From NCBI GenBank assembly GCA_944325105.1, contig CALUYW010000008.1:1-64000 (forward strand): 64,000 nt of DNA, read 5' to 3'. Below, piece by piece: positions 7,888 to 17,502 of the stretch (its first letter is position 1; each line of letters starts with the position of its first letter). This DNA comes from Candidatus Gastranaerophilales bacterium. Lineage in GTDB: Bacteria; Cyanobacteriota; Vampirovibrionia; Gastranaerophilales; Gastranaerophilaceae. The notes beneath the pieces are model-generated. The model was given only the letters and a program-made list of their open reading frames with translations, searched no databases and was not told the origin of the DNA. The translations under genes were made by a program, and so were the position numbers.

Positions 7888-8847
7888 TTAAGGTAAATAT
7901 TCCTTAACCATAAGTCCGTTTATTGATAATTCAACAGGCATAGGGTTTTTAGATATAAGTTGTACCGATGCGTCGGTGCAGTTAAGTCCCCAAAGCCCTA
8001 GGAATACTTCTTTTTTATCTTTATCCCAAGCATATGATTCTACAACTATAACATCGGGGTTTTTCTTGCTGAACCCCAGAGGCTTTATGTCCCATCTGTA
8101 GTTATCAAGCGCTATGTGAGAATTTTGAGCGTGGTATTGCTTTATTGTTTCGTTTACATTGCTAAATTTAATGGCGAACCATTCAATTTTATCACCCTGC
8201 ATAAAATATACCCAAGCGTAGTTTCTGAAAATTCCCTCTTTATTTGAGCCTATTTTTTCTTTTACAAGCAGTTTTTTTGAATCCTGAGAAAAGTCAACTA
8301 TTGTAAGGGTAGAAAATAAATCCTTTTGAAATTCTCGTGTGCCTGTTTCAATTGCAGGTGTTCTATGGGCATTGAGAGGGGTTACGCTCAGCGCTTTTTG
8401 CATTCTTGTTGCGCCTTCTTTTAATTTTTGCACATACAATTCGCTTGATATTTGATTATACTCTGGTGAGTAGTAGTATTGAGAGTATGCAATATACTTA
8501 AAAGACGGGTCAAAAACCCCTTGGCTTTTTACGTCTTTTTCTCTTATTATTCTGGATAGATCCGCTTCTCTATGTCCCGGTAGTACATTATATTTTACAA
8601 ACTTTTTATGAGGCGGACTTTTAGGCTTAAAGTCTTTATCCTCCGGCCTTTGATAGGGAGAGATTTTTCTTTCTTCAAGATTGACATTTTGGGCTTTTTG
8701 CTCCCATTCTTCTTTTGTTTGTACCATTTTTTCCGCTTCTTGTTTGCTTTTTTTAGAAAAAGGATTGTGCAAAGAAAAGGCAAAACCGCTCTGAGTGCAG
8801 ATGAAAAGTACAAGTGCAGCAAGCATTAGTGTAGAGAGTTTTTTCAT
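7888..8847 (-). CDS. Secreted protein of unknown function
   Basis: This 319-residue protein starts with a clear signal peptide (hydrophobic core about 5-22, likely cut after GFA). A charged linker follows (about 30-90), then a globular region with many aromatic residues (YIAYSQYYYSPEYN, NYAWVYFMQGDKIEWFAI). I do not recognise the domain. Its ATG directly abuts the stop of the response regulator gene (zero gap), so it is the third gene of the sensor operon and may be its periplasmic accessory or output; this is inference. A hairpin (7886-7909) covers the stop codon. Confidence 0.75.
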   Translation of the reverse strand: MKKLSTLMLAALVLFICTQSGFAFSLHNPFSKKSKQEAEKMVQTKEEWEQKAQNVNLEERKISPYQRPEDKDFKPKSPPHKKFVKYNVLPGHREADLSRIIREKDVKSQGVFDPSFKYIAYSQYYYSPEYNQISSELYVQKLKEGATRMQKALSVTPLNAHRTPAIETGTREFQKDLFSTLTIVDFSQDSKKLLVKEKIGSNKEGIFRNYAWVYFMQGDKIEWFAIKFSNVNETIKQYHAQNSHIALDNYRWDIKPLGFSKKNPDVIVVESYAWDKDKKEVFLGLWGLNCTDASVQLISKNPMPVELSINGLMVKEYLP

Positions 8848-9513
8848 CTAAACAAGTCCTTCTTTAAGCGCTGTGATGGCTGCTTTTGTCCTGTCTGAAA
8901 GATATAATTTTTGTAAAATACTGTGTACGTGGGCTTTTGTTGTGGATAGTGAAACAACAAGTTTTTGTGCTATTTCATTATTTGAGAGCCCATCTACTAT
9001 TAAAGATAATACTTCAAGCTCTTTTTTTGTAAGTCCGTATTTATTTTTTGTTCCTTTGGTTTTTACTTCTTCTGTTTCTTTTTGCTCGTTTATGCCCGAC
9101 AATACAACCCTTGCAATTTGAGGGTCAAGCCAGCCTGCACCTTGGCTTACGGCTTCAATGGCATTTATCAGCGTCTGCTCGTTTGAGCCTTTCATAATAT
9201 ACCCGTCAGCTCCTGCTCTGAGCGCCGCAAAGACATCTTCGTTGCTGTCTCTAGATGTAAACATCAAAACCGCACTGTCAAGACCAAGTTCTTTTATTTT
9301 CCTTGTTGCTTCAATACCGTCAATTTTTGGGAGCCCTATGTCCATTAAAATTACATCAGGTTTTAGTTTTTGTGCTAACATAAGACCTTCTTGACCGTCA
9401 GATGCTTGTCCTAAAAGCTCTAAGTTGGGGGTTTTTTCAACAACAATAGCAATCCCCATTCTTGCAACCATATGGTCTTCGACAATTAAAATTTTTATAT
9501 TTTCTTTGCTCAT
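8848..9513 (-). CDS. NarL/FixJ-type response regulator
   Basis: This 221-residue protein has an N-terminal receiver domain (phospho-acceptor Asp58 in ILMDIGLP, conserved Lys108) and a C-terminal LuxR-type helix-turn-helix (about 155-215, GLTKKELEVLSLIVDGLSNN). It is a DNA-binding transcription regulator. It is translationally coupled to the kinase gene at 9510 by an ATGA overlap, so the two form a phosphorelay. A charged linker (about 140-155) joins the domains. Target genes are unknown. Confidence 0.93.
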   Translation of the reverse strand: MSKENIKILIVEDHMVARMGIAIVVEKTPNLELLGQASDGQEGLMLAQKLKPDVILMDIGLPKIDGIEATRKIKELGLDSAVLMFTSRDSNEDVFAALRAGADGYIMKGSNEQTLINAIEAVSQGAGWLDPQIARVVLSGINEQKETEEVKTKGTKNKYGLTKKELEVLSLIVDGLSNNEIAQKLVVSLSTTKAHVHSILQKLYLSDRTKAAITALKEGLV

Positions 9514-11066
9514 AATAAAACCTTGCTTTCAATAGCTGCATTTTTAAGAATAAAAGTAAAGGTTGAGCCCTTGTTAAGCTCGCTTTCAACAAATATAGTC
9601 CCATTGTGTGCTTCAACAATTTGCCTTGAAAGGTAAAGCCCAAGACCGGTTGAGCAGGAGCGTTTTTTGCTTGTGCCTTGAGAAAATCTCTTAAAGAGTT
9701 TTTTACAATCTTCTTCGCTAAGTCCTGTTCCGTTGTCTTTGACGCTTACTTTGAGGTCTTTATTTTCTTGTCTTGTTGATATTACAACTTTTGTATTTTC
9801 GCCGCCATGTTTTATTGCATTACCTAAAAGATTTAAAACAACTCTTCTTATCTCGTTTTTATCGGCGTTAACTTCAAATTCGCCATCTGTATCAAAATCA
9901 AACTCGACTTTTGTATTGTTTTCTCTAAGAAGCATTTCAAGCTCTTTGGTACACTCTTTTATAAGTTCATTTATGCAAAATCTTGACTTGCTTAAATAAA
10001 TTTTGCCCGCCTCATACCTGTATACCTCAAGAAGTGCATTTGTAAGTCCGAGCATATCTTCGTTGCTCTTTTTCATTGCCTCAAGAAGCTCTCTTTGCTT
10101 TTGTGCAACTTCGCCTAACGTACCGTTAATAATAAATTCAAGTCCGCTAATAGCCGCAAGCAGAGGGGTTCTTAGGTCATGAGTAAGTGTTGCGATAAAA
10201 TCATCCCTTAGTCTTTCATTTTCCTTTTGATATGAAACATTTCTTATAACAGCCACTACAAGAGGGTCGTTGTCATTTTCTATTTTTGCAAGACTTATTT
10301 CAATCGGGATTTTAGCGTCTTTTTTGTAGTTTACAAGACTAAAATCTCTTAAAAACTCTGCACCCTCAAGGCTTAGAGGGTTTTGAATTTTTTGATTTTT
10401 TTCATTTATAACAAGCTCAAAAAAGTTTTTGCCCAGAATATCTTTTTCTTCAAGTCCAAAAAGCTCGCATGCTGCCTGATTTAGTGAGTTTATTGAGTAG
10501 TCTTTTTTAAAAGTCACAATCCCGTCCGCGCAGTTTGTGAAAATGGCGTTTAGCTTTTCTCTGCTTTCATAAAGCTCTTTTGTCCTTTTTTGTACAAGTG
10601 CTTCAAGGTTCTTAGAGTACTCTTCAAGCTCGTCGTTTGCGATTTTTAACTGTATTATTTTTTCTTTTAATTGTTTTTTTAAATTTGTTCTTTCAATGGC
10701 ATTTTTTATATTTAGTATTAAATCGTCGTTATTCCAAGGCTTTTCTATATATTTAAAAATTCCTACTTCATTTATTGCCTTAATTGCGTTTTCTTTATCA
10801 GCATATCCCGTTAAAAGAATTTGTGTAGTGTCTTCTTGTAGAGGAATTTTTTTTGCTTTTGACAAAAACTCAATACCATCCATTTTTGGCATAATAAAAT
10901 CGGAAACGATAAGGTCACAAGGGTTCTCTTTTAAGTAACTTAGCGCTTCATGAGAGTCATTAAAAGATATGGTATTTTTAAGCCCCTCCAGTTTTAAAAG
11001 TGTTGAGAGGGTCTTTGTAACCATTACTTCATCGTCTACAAGCACAATTTTTCCACATGTATCCAT
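9510..11066 (-). CDS. Hybrid sensor: receiver-PAS-histidine kinase
   Basis: This 518-residue cytoplasmic kinase begins with a receiver domain (Asp56 in DLIVSDFIMPK). It continues with a coiled coil (about 125-170), a PAS domain (about 170-278), a HisKA dimerisation domain with phospho-acceptor His296 (ATLTHDLRTPL), and an HATPase domain with N-box LNLLGNAIKHGG, G1 DNGTGL (444-449) and G2 GLGLYLS (474-480). No membrane segment is present, so it senses an internal cue or takes phosphate from another kinase through its N-terminal receiver. It is first in an operon with a NarL-type regulator and a secreted protein. Confidence 0.93.
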   Translation of the reverse strand: MDTCGKIVLVDDEVMVTKTLSTLLKLEGLKNTISFNDSHEALSYLKENPCDLIVSDFIMPKMDGIEFLSKAKKIPLQEDTTQILLTGYADKENAIKAINEVGIFKYIEKPWNNDDLILNIKNAIERTNLKKQLKEKIIQLKIANDELEEYSKNLEALVQKRTKELYESREKLNAIFTNCADGIVTFKKDYSINSLNQAACELFGLEEKDILGKNFFELVINEKNQKIQNPLSLEGAEFLRDFSLVNYKKDAKIPIEISLAKIENDNDPLVVAVIRNVSYQKENERLRDDFIATLTHDLRTPLLAAISGLEFIINGTLGEVAQKQRELLEAMKKSNEDMLGLTNALLEVYRYEAGKIYLSKSRFCINELIKECTKELEMLLRENNTKVEFDFDTDGEFEVNADKNEIRRVVLNLLGNAIKHGGENTKVVISTRQENKDLKVSVKDNGTGLSEEDCKKLFKRFSQGTSKKRSCSTGLGLYLSRQIVEAHNGTIFVESELNKGSTFTFILKNAAIESKVLL

Positions 11067-11167
11067 AATTACAGGATAATTTATTTATTTGTTTGAGACA
11101 AATATTTTACAAAAATACAAATTTTGTTACATTATGGCAAAAATCAATATTCATTTGTTTTATAAAT

Positions 11168-11196
11168 TTGACTGTGCGAGTTTGAGAATGTATTGT
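11168..11196 (+). promoter_or_regulatory. Sigma-70-type promoter
   Basis: TTGACT (11168-11173), a 17-base spacer, then TATTGT (11191-11196). It would drive the gene starting at 11250. Confidence 0.5.
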
Positions 11197-11249
11197 TTAT
11201 AACTTAAATTTTGCACAAAGTGTGTGAAGCTAATACAGACAAGGAAAGA

Positions 11250-13646
11250 ATGACTCTAGGCCTGCGACAAATAAATATTTCAGATAGGGTGCAAGGTCGA
11301 ACTGCCTTAAAAAATAAAGGTGCGGTTTCATTCTCTTCCGCCGGAATAAATAATAATATTTCAAATTCGCATAATTCTGATGTTACGTTTACGGGGTTAA
11401 ATACTGCATTAAAAGCTGTTGCAGACAAACTGACCAAAAGTTCAATGAGTTTTAGTAACTTTGAAGACAAAAAAGTTGTATTAAATGAGCTTTTTGGCGG
11501 CGAAATTGCAAAAATGGAAAAAGAGTTGCAAGCAGGTTGGGGTGCAAACGCATTTGCTCGCAGAGTAGTGCAAAACGGTAACGGTTCTGTTACTTTTGTC
11601 GAGGATGGTATTTTGCCAAAGTTCTTCAAGAGCGCTATTTATCCCGTCAAAGATTTATGGCTTGACCTTGCCAACTGGGCACTTAGCGGCATATCAAAAA
11701 TTGAAAAACTACCAAAACTTGCCGAATTTGCAAAAAAAGGACTTGATTCTGATGTTTTAAAGAAAAGAGTGGAAGCAAAAAGGCTTGAAGATATCTTTTG
11801 CATAATACAAGGTGCATTTTCTGACCTTGCAAAAGGTGAAAAAGCGGGAGACGGTGTAGAAAAAGCAGTTAAGAGCGTTGTAGCAAAAAATGCAAAAAAG
11901 GCTAATAACGAAGCAGCCAGCGGTGCCAAGACAATTCTTGATAATATGTTGCATTCAACCGGCAGTGTAAAGGGAAATTATAAGACTGCGGATGAAAGGA
12001 CAATAAACAGAATATGTACGGGTCTTGTAAGTTCTACCATGGCAGGTATTGACTTTTACAACATTTCAAGAATGCAAAACGACAACGATGAGCTTGCAAG
12101 AAAATCGCAAAATAAACGCTTTAGACAAGAAAGCTCAAGAATAATGATGAGCGCCGCTATGACCTTTTTGACCCTCGGTGCTTTATCAAAATACGCTAAT
12201 GCAAACAAGTATGTCGCACTTGCTACTATTTCAGGTACTACGCTTGTATCTGAAGTATTGTCAAGATTGTTGAGCGGTATGCCGCTTCATCCGCTGACCC
12301 CTGATGAGGCAAAGATTTTTGCAAAAAATCAACACGATAAAAAAGTGCAAAAAGAAGCAAAACAAAGTGGCATTGTTTCAGCATCGGATTTTTCAAAACT
12401 TCAAAGTGCTTCAATTTTGAAAAATGCGCCGGATGTGTTTAGTGATTTCGTTGTAAACAAAGATAAGAGTGAAACAAAAGAAACAGAGTTCAAAGGCGCT
12501 TCCGATACCGAAAAACAGCAACAAGAAGGCAAGGAGTCGCCGCTTAATCTGCAAAACTTCTTAAAAGTTGTGGGAGGTCTGTTTGCTGCAGGCATGGTTG
12601 TTTGCTTTGCAAGAAGCAGGAATGAAAAATTTAACAGTTTCTTGAAAGATGCCAGAAGAGGGCTTGATGATGCGTACAATATGATAACTAAGAAAGACTA
12701 TAGCATTCCTGCCCAAAAAATTAACTCAATGATTGATAAAATCGATAATGAATATCAACTCCATGCTTATGCAGAAAAATTTAGAGAAGCTCTTGCCGAT
12801 GATTCTAAATACAAAAGATTTGTTCAAAAAATCGACGGCAAGGACGTAGAGTATATTAAACTCGGTTCGGTTGATAAAAAATTTATCGCGCCTTTTGTCA
12901 AAGCTGTAACATACCCCTTTGGCTTTTTGTGGGGTGCAATAAGATTTCCTGTTAAAACGGTAAGAGGTTTATTTGAAAAAGAAGCCCAAAAGGATACCTG
13001 CAAGGTTAAGCCCGAAGATATAATGGGACTTTATAAGACATTTGACAAGGCATTAGATAAAGTAAAAGCAGGTAAAATGTCAAATGACGAGCTTGAAAGA
13101 TTTATCAAAAGAAAAACAATTATCGGTATAGAAGATAAAACAGGTAAATCAACGTACAAAAACTCTTCTCTTGCTGCTATTTCAAGGCCGATAGTAACGC
13201 TTATTGCAAGTTATTTCTTTGTAAATGACTATCGTAACGAAGTTCTTATTACATCAAACGGTAAGGATGTCGAAGGCGCAAATGCGGTAGCTAAAGAAAG
13301 AGTTATGCATAAAGTTTCAAACTTCTTCTTTAATGCAATGTTTATGAACTTATTTAACTCGGTATTTGAAACAGCTTACCATGGCAGCTTGATAGGCGCA
13401 GGTGCGGTTGCTGCTGCTACCGAATTTACAAATGAAAATGTTATCCGTAAGTCAATTGGTGTTCCGACAAGAAAAATGACAAAAGCACAAATAGAAGAAC
13501 ATGACAGACAAAATCTGACTCGTGATGACTTCTGGGGTAAATACTTTAGATTTATGTCAAAACTTACGGGTAAAAAGACAATTTCTCAAAAAGCTCAAGA
13601 TGAAGAAAAGAAAAAAGCAAAGAAAGCTCAAGAAGCTCAAAAATAA
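11250..13646 (+). CDS. Large membrane-associated protein of unknown function
   Basis: This protein has 798 residues from ATG at 11250, chosen over an upstream in-frame TTG because AAGGAAAG lies just before it. I do not recognise a family. Near the N-terminus are VSFSS and VTFTGL; I recall short F-T-G motifs from this lineage's proteins. Hydrophobic stretches occur about halfway (ALATISGTTLVSEVL), at LKVVGGLFAAGMVVCFA, and twice near the C-terminus (RPIVTLIASYFFV, MFMNLFNSVFETAY). A charged linker rich in K/E/Q separates the halves, and the last 30 residues are Lys/Ala/Gln-rich. There is no signal peptide. Confidence 0.75.
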   Translation: MTLGLRQINISDRVQGRTALKNKGAVSFSSAGINNNISNSHNSDVTFTGLNTALKAVADKLTKSSMSFSNFEDKKVVLNELFGGEIAKMEKELQAGWGANAFARRVVQNGNGSVTFVEDGILPKFFKSAIYPVKDLWLDLANWALSGISKIEKLPKLAEFAKKGLDSDVLKKRVEAKRLEDIFCIIQGAFSDLAKGEKAGDGVEKAVKSVVAKNAKKANNEAASGAKTILDNMLHSTGSVKGNYKTADERTINRICTGLVSSTMAGIDFYNISRMQNDNDELARKSQNKRFRQESSRIMMSAAMTFLTLGALSKYANANKYVALATISGTTLVSEVLSRLLSGMPLHPLTPDEAKIFAKNQHDKKVQKEAKQSGIVSASDFSKLQSASILKNAPDVFSDFVVNKDKSETKETEFKGASDTEKQQQEGKESPLNLQNFLKVVGGLFAAGMVVCFARSRNEKFNSFLKDARRGLDDAYNMITKKDYSIPAQKINSMIDKIDNEYQLHAYAEKFREALADDSKYKRFVQKIDGKDVEYIKLGSVDKKFIAPFVKAVTYPFGFLWGAIRFPVKTVRGLFEKEAQKDTCKVKPEDIMGLYKTFDKALDKVKAGKMSNDELERFIKRKTIIGIEDKTGKSTYKNSSLAAISRPIVTLIASYFFVNDYRNEVLITSNGKDVEGANAVAKERVMHKVSNFFFNAMFMNLFNSVFETAYHGSLIGAGAVAAATEFTNENVIRKSIGVPTRKMTKAQIEEHDRQNLTRDDFWGKYFRFMSKLTGKKTISQKAQDEEKKKAKKAQEAQK

Positions 13647-13653
13647 TTTTATG

Positions 13654-13694
13654 TTAAAATAGTTCCGAACCAATATAGGAAGGAACTATTTTAA
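13654..13694 (+). promoter_or_regulatory. 13-bp perfect inverted repeat overlapping the -10 box and ribosome binding site
   Basis: TTAAAATAGTTCC (13654-13666) is repeated inverted at 13682-13694. The left arm contains the -10 of an extended promoter TATGTTAAAAT (13650-13660). The right arm overlaps the Shine-Dalgarno AGGAAGGAA. The start codon is one base beyond the right arm. It could be an operator, or a weak terminator for the gene to the left. Confidence 0.5.
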
Positions 13695-13695
13695 T

Positions 13696-15924
13696 ATGAG
13701 TAAACAAAATCCATCTCAGCTTGAAAAGTTGTTAATAGACGGTGTGGAGTCAAATACGCCGCAAGCTATAAAAGAGGATAAAATTTTTGATTATAACAAT
13801 AAAGGCAAATTTACTTTTACGCTTACAAAAGATATTGTTGACAGATTAGAACTTAAAAAATGGTTCGAATCATATAAAAAAGAGGCAATGGTTTCAACAG
13901 CAGGTATCAGAGGCCCTCAAAACATTATGTATCCTCACGATACGCGCTTTCCGATTAACACTATAGGTATAACTCTTGCAACACTTGCAAAAGCACTTGT
14001 TTTAAAAGAAAAATACCCAAACTCGGAACTTATTAAACTTGTAGGTTCCGAGGTAAGATACAATTCAGAAATTTACCTTGATATAATCGCAAGAATACAG
14101 AGTGCCCTTGGTATTAGAACTCTTGCAAATGTGGATAGAAAAACCATGCCTATCTGGCTGGCGTCTTTCTTGGCTTTTAAACTTGACCTTGTAGGGGCTG
14201 AGTACATTACAAGCTCTCACGGTATTAGTGTTAAAAACGCAACAAAAGACTTAAACAACCAAGGCTCACAGTTTTTGCCCGATGAGAGTATGGAATTTGT
14301 TAATAAAATTGAAGAAATCCTAAATACTGTTGAGACAAAAGGCGAATACAAGATAGAATTTGCCGCATCAAAAAATGACTTAATAGATGAAAACACTATG
14401 GCAAGGTTGAATAACGGCATTGACCTTTATGTTGAATACCTCAAAAACGGTGTTGCAAACGAAAAAAATATAGAACTTATCAAAAATTTTGATAGAAAAA
14501 TAATAATTGATGCAGTGGGCGGAGCTGCTTATAACACTTTAAGCAAGATACTTGATAAACTTGGTGTTGCAGCTAAATACGACTGGCTAAATATCGAAGA
14601 AGACCCGTTTTTCCACTCTATCGGTAAAGACACAAAAGACGGAAAATTCTACGACTGGTCGCTTGATATTACCGTTGTGGCGAAAAAACCTGACGGCAGT
14701 GAATATTTCCCTGTTATAGAAACCCTTGGCTATGATGAAAAATTGAAAAATTACCCCATAGGCACGGTTTGCTTTGTAACTGACCCTGACCATGACAGAT
14801 TAAGCGTGGTGCAGGTTGAAGATATTAAAAATACTGATAAAATAAACGCTTCAGGTGTTGATACGGTTAAATTGGATGAAAACAGAGTGCTTTGCGTCTT
14901 TAGTGCAAATCAGGCGTTTTTGATGATTATGGACTTTTGGGCGCAGCAGCTTAAAAAAGACGGAAATTTTGACAAGCACAAGCGCTTTATAGTTAAAACC
15001 ACAGCAAGTTCAAAAAGCTGGGACGAGTGGGCAAAAAATAATAACGTGGCTATTATTAACACCCCTGTCGGTTTTAAAGAAATTGCAAACGCTGCAAAGA
15101 AAATCGAATATCAAATAGAAAATAACGTATCAGACATAAAAATCAAAGACATTTTCTCAAATACAATATCTCTCGGTTCATCTCCAAGAATGCTCTTTGG
15201 CGGCGAAGAATCAGGCGGCATGATAATAGGCTCTCAAGAGCTTATAAAATCCCTTAGCGGAAGATGTGCTCTTGCAATGCGTGAAAAAAGCGCAACTGAG
15301 GCGATTATTGTAGCTTCTGCTCTTGTTGCAAGCTTGGATGTTATGCTATGGGAGCACTTAAATTCTGTTTATAAAAACAATAACATCATTGCAAAGTATG
15401 ACGTAAGAGAGGATATTGCCTACTATAACGAATCCGAGCCAAATATTGAAAAATTAAAAGAAGCTAAAAAAGTGGGCGAGGGTATGAGAACAAAAAATGA
15501 TATATTCTACCTTGCTCTTGCGGTGGCTAACGCTCAGGGTAAGATTTCACTTAATGAAATAAAAGAAATTTTATCAAGCACTTTTTCAAATCTTGATTTT
15601 TCAAAACTGCTTGATGTGAAGTTTGTAGGTGACGGTACTTATCTTGATTTTGAAGATAAATTTGTTGAGATAAGACCATCCGGAACTGACGCCAAGACAA
15701 AAGCCTACGCAGGCGGTGCAAACAAAGACGAGCTCTCGCTTTTTGCAAAAACACTTGGTAATTACAGTGGTGAGTTAAACGATACTTATTTAAAATATTT
15801 ATCTAAGGATTATGTTGAAGCCTCAAAAGCAAAATCTCTTGAAATGTATGAGGAATTTGCACTTGATGGCGAAGATAAAAGAGTCTTTAGGGTACCTGAT
15901 TACAGGTCGACTTTTCTTAAATAA
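13696..15924 (+). CDS. Phosphohexomutase (phosphoglucomutase/phosphomannomutase superfamily)
   Basis: This 742-residue enzyme would interconvert hexose 1- and 6-phosphates for glycogen or envelope sugar metabolism. Superfamily marks are AGIRGP (69-74), the phosphoserine loop TSSHG (172-176, Ser174), the metal loop DPDHDR (363-368), the sugar loop GGEESGG (502-508) and the phosphate loop RPSGTD (660-665). The serine loop is unusual: most members read TASHNP. The protein is some 200 residues longer than typical bacterial enzymes, mainly between the serine and metal loops and at the C-terminus. Substrate cannot be assigned. AGGAAGG precedes the ATG. Confidence 0.88.
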   Translation: MSKQNPSQLEKLLIDGVESNTPQAIKEDKIFDYNNKGKFTFTLTKDIVDRLELKKWFESYKKEAMVSTAGIRGPQNIMYPHDTRFPINTIGITLATLAKALVLKEKYPNSELIKLVGSEVRYNSEIYLDIIARIQSALGIRTLANVDRKTMPIWLASFLAFKLDLVGAEYITSSHGISVKNATKDLNNQGSQFLPDESMEFVNKIEEILNTVETKGEYKIEFAASKNDLIDENTMARLNNGIDLYVEYLKNGVANEKNIELIKNFDRKIIIDAVGGAAYNTLSKILDKLGVAAKYDWLNIEEDPFFHSIGKDTKDGKFYDWSLDITVVAKKPDGSEYFPVIETLGYDEKLKNYPIGTVCFVTDPDHDRLSVVQVEDIKNTDKINASGVDTVKLDENRVLCVFSANQAFLMIMDFWAQQLKKDGNFDKHKRFIVKTTASSKSWDEWAKNNNVAIINTPVGFKEIANAAKKIEYQIENNVSDIKIKDIFSNTISLGSSPRMLFGGEESGGMIIGSQELIKSLSGRCALAMREKSATEAIIVASALVASLDVMLWEHLNSVYKNNNIIAKYDVREDIAYYNESEPNIEKLKEAKKVGEGMRTKNDIFYLALAVANAQGKISLNEIKEILSSTFSNLDFSKLLDVKFVGDGTYLDFEDKFVEIRPSGTDAKTKAYAGGANKDELSLFAKTLGNYSGELNDTYLKYLSKDYVEASKAKSLEMYEEFALDGEDKRVFRVPDYRSTFLK

Positions 15925-15932
15925 ATACTAAA

Positions 15933-15959
15933 AAAGAGGCGCTTAAGATGCGCCTCTTT
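15933..15959. terminator. Bidirectional rho-independent terminator
   Basis: AAAGAGGCGC (15933-15942) pairs perfectly with GCGCCTCTTT (15950-15959). It sits between the convergent phosphohexomutase and thioredoxin genes. Confidence 0.9.
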
Positions 15960-15975
15960 AATTTATGAAAAATTT

Positions 15976-16299
15976 TTAGAGCAATTTTTCTATATTGGAA
16001 ATAATTGCAGATTTTGGCATAAGACCCACCATAACCTCTTTTGCTTCTCCGCCTTTAAATAAAAGCAAGCTTGGAAGTCCGCTGATTTGGTAGTCTTTTG
16101 CGGTTTTTAAGTTTTCATCCGTGTTAATTTTTACTACTTTTAATTTGCCTTCAAATTCAGAAGCTATTTCATCAAGTACGGGGCCCATTTTTCTGCAAGG
16201 GCCACACCATGGTGCCCAAAAGTCAACAAGTGTAAGACCTTCGTTTTTAAGCACTTCTGATTCAAAAGTAGCGTCATTTATGTCTTTTGCGTTACTCAT
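15976..16299 (-). CDS. trxA: Thioredoxin
   Basis: A classic thioredoxin with active site WCGPC (residues 31-35 from this start), the preceding [10 protein letters not shown] and the cis-proline segment SGLPSLLLF. It reduces protein disulfides in the cytoplasm. An ATG two codons upstream (16305) is only three bases from GGAG; the ATG at 16299 has nine-base spacing and is preferred, giving 107 residues. It is divergent from endonuclease III across about 45 bases. Confidence 0.95.
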   Translation of the reverse strand: MSNAKDINDATFESEVLKNEGLTLVDFWAPWCGPCRKMGPVLDEIASEFEGKLKVVKINTDENLKTAKDYQISGLPSLLLFKGGEAKEVMVGLMPKSAIISNIEKLL

Positions 16300-16325
16300 A
16301 TTCATTTTCTCCTTTTTTAAGGTAT

Positions 16326-16331
16326 TATAAT
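16326..16331 (+). promoter_or_regulatory. -10 element for endonuclease III
   Basis: TATAAT ends 15 bases before the ATG at 16347, leaving at most about eight bases of leader and no Shine-Dalgarno sequence. Confidence 0.45.
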
Positions 16332-16346
16332 CATAATTACTATCTT

Positions 16347-17003
16347 ATGCAAGTTAGAAAAGTGGATATAGATAAAGTAGTTAAAAATTTAATTGATGAT
16401 AATAAGACAAATTCTGTTGTAAGGACTGAGTTTGTCGAGTTTATGGAGCACGTTGGCGACCCTTATATTGTTCTTATTTGTTGCATTTTGAGCCTGAGGA
16501 CAAATGATAAAACAACATACCCTGCAGCAATGCGCATGCTAAAGTTAGGTAAAACTCCAAACGAGATAATGAAACTTGATGTTGATACTTTATCTGAGGC
16601 TATTTATCCCGTTGGCTTTTATAAAAATAAAGCAGCCCAGATAATAGAGTTGTCAAAAGAAATAGTTGAAAAATACGGCGGTAAAGTGCCTGATAGTATT
16701 GATGAGCTTACTAAATTTAAAGGTGTGGGCAGAAAAACGGCAAATCTTGTATTAACAAAAGGGTTTAACAAACCCGCAATATGTGTAGATGTACATGTGC
16801 ACAGGATTTCAAACCGTCTTGGTTATGTTAAAACAAAAACTCCCGATGAAACAGAATTTGCGTTAAGAGATAAGCTGCCTGAAAAATACTGGATTGATTT
16901 TAATACTCTTCTTGTAACGCATGGGCAAAACATCTGCAAACCCCGAATGCCACTGTGTGACAAGTGTTCAATATCTGAATTTTGCATGAAAAAAATAAAA
17001 TAA
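16347..17003 (+). CDS. nth: Endonuclease III
   Basis: This 218-residue base-excision repair enzyme removes oxidised pyrimidines and nicks abasic sites. The helix-hairpin-helix is at [16 protein letters not shown] with the catalytic Lys. The catalytic Asp is in [14 protein letters not shown]. The C-terminus has the iron-sulfur ligand pattern C-x6-C-x2-C-x5-C ([17 protein letters not shown]). The longer frame from 16287 overlaps the divergent thioredoxin start, so ATG at 16347 is chosen. The stop codon overlaps the foot of a bidirectional terminator. Confidence 0.95.
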   Translation: MQVRKVDIDKVVKNLIDDNKTNSVVRTEFVEFMEHVGDPYIVLICCILSLRTNDKTTYPAAMRMLKLGKTPNEIMKLDVDTLSEAIYPVGFYKNKAAQIIELSKEIVEKYGGKVPDSIDELTKFKGVGRKTANLVLTKGFNKPAICVDVHVHRISNRLGYVKTKTPDETEFALRDKLPEKYWIDFNTLLVTHGQNICKPRMPLCDKCSISEFCMKKIK

Positions 17004-17027
17004 AAGACGGGATTATTCCCCGTCTTT
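17002..17027. terminator. Bidirectional terminator between nth and ferritin
   Basis: AAAGACGGG pairs with CCCGTCTTT around a seven-base loop, with A and T flanks. The ferritin stop codon lies in the loop. Confidence 0.85.
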
Positions 17028-17501
17028 TTCAAGTTCTCGATTTATTGCCTCAATAGTGCAGCTGCACTCGTCGAAGGCTTTGATTTTTTCTTTTAATTTA
17101 CGGAACTTATCTTCTTCCTCTAGTTGTTCCTCTATAAACCAATTTATAAAGTTTTTTGTTGCAAAGTCATTTGCCTCCTTGGCTGTTTTTGCAATTTCAA
17201 AAATTTGTGATGTGATAAATTCTTCATGTTTTAGTGCATTATCAAGTACATCCTGCGGGTTTACCCAGTCTGTATCAGGTGCTTCAATTCTTTTATATGT
17301 TATTTTTTCATTTCTTAAAATCAAATGGTCGTAGATTTTTTGCGCGTGGCTTAATTCTTCTTTTGCCTGTTTTTTCATATATTTTGCAAAGCCATCCATA
17401 TTGATTTCACTAAAATATGTCGACATGGCAAAGTAAAGGTATGCGCTGCAAAATTCGTTATTTATTTGCGTATTTAAAAGCTCATTTATTTTCTGCTCCA
17501 T
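17013..17501 (-). CDS. ftn: Bacterial non-heme ferritin
   Basis: This 162-residue ferritin is a four-helix iron-storage and ferroxidase protein. Expected metal ligands are visible: Glu16 (NNEFCSAYLYF), Glu49 and His52 (KEELSHAQ), Glu93 (HEEF) and the acidic stretch EEQLEEED (about 124-131). ATG at 17501 is chosen because GGAGG lies nine bases upstream, inside the last codons of the desulfoferrodoxin gene. That close junction implies a two-gene oxidative-stress operon in which iron and superoxide handling are linked. Confidence 0.95.
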   Translation of the reverse strand: MEQKINELLNTQINNEFCSAYLYFAMSTYFSEINMDGFAKYMKKQAKEELSHAQKIYDHLILRNEKITYKRIEAPDTDWVNPQDVLDNALKHEEFITSQIFEIAKTAKEANDFATKNFINWFIEEQLEEEDKFRKLKEKIKAFDECSCTIEAINRELEKDGE

Positions 17502-17502
17502 A

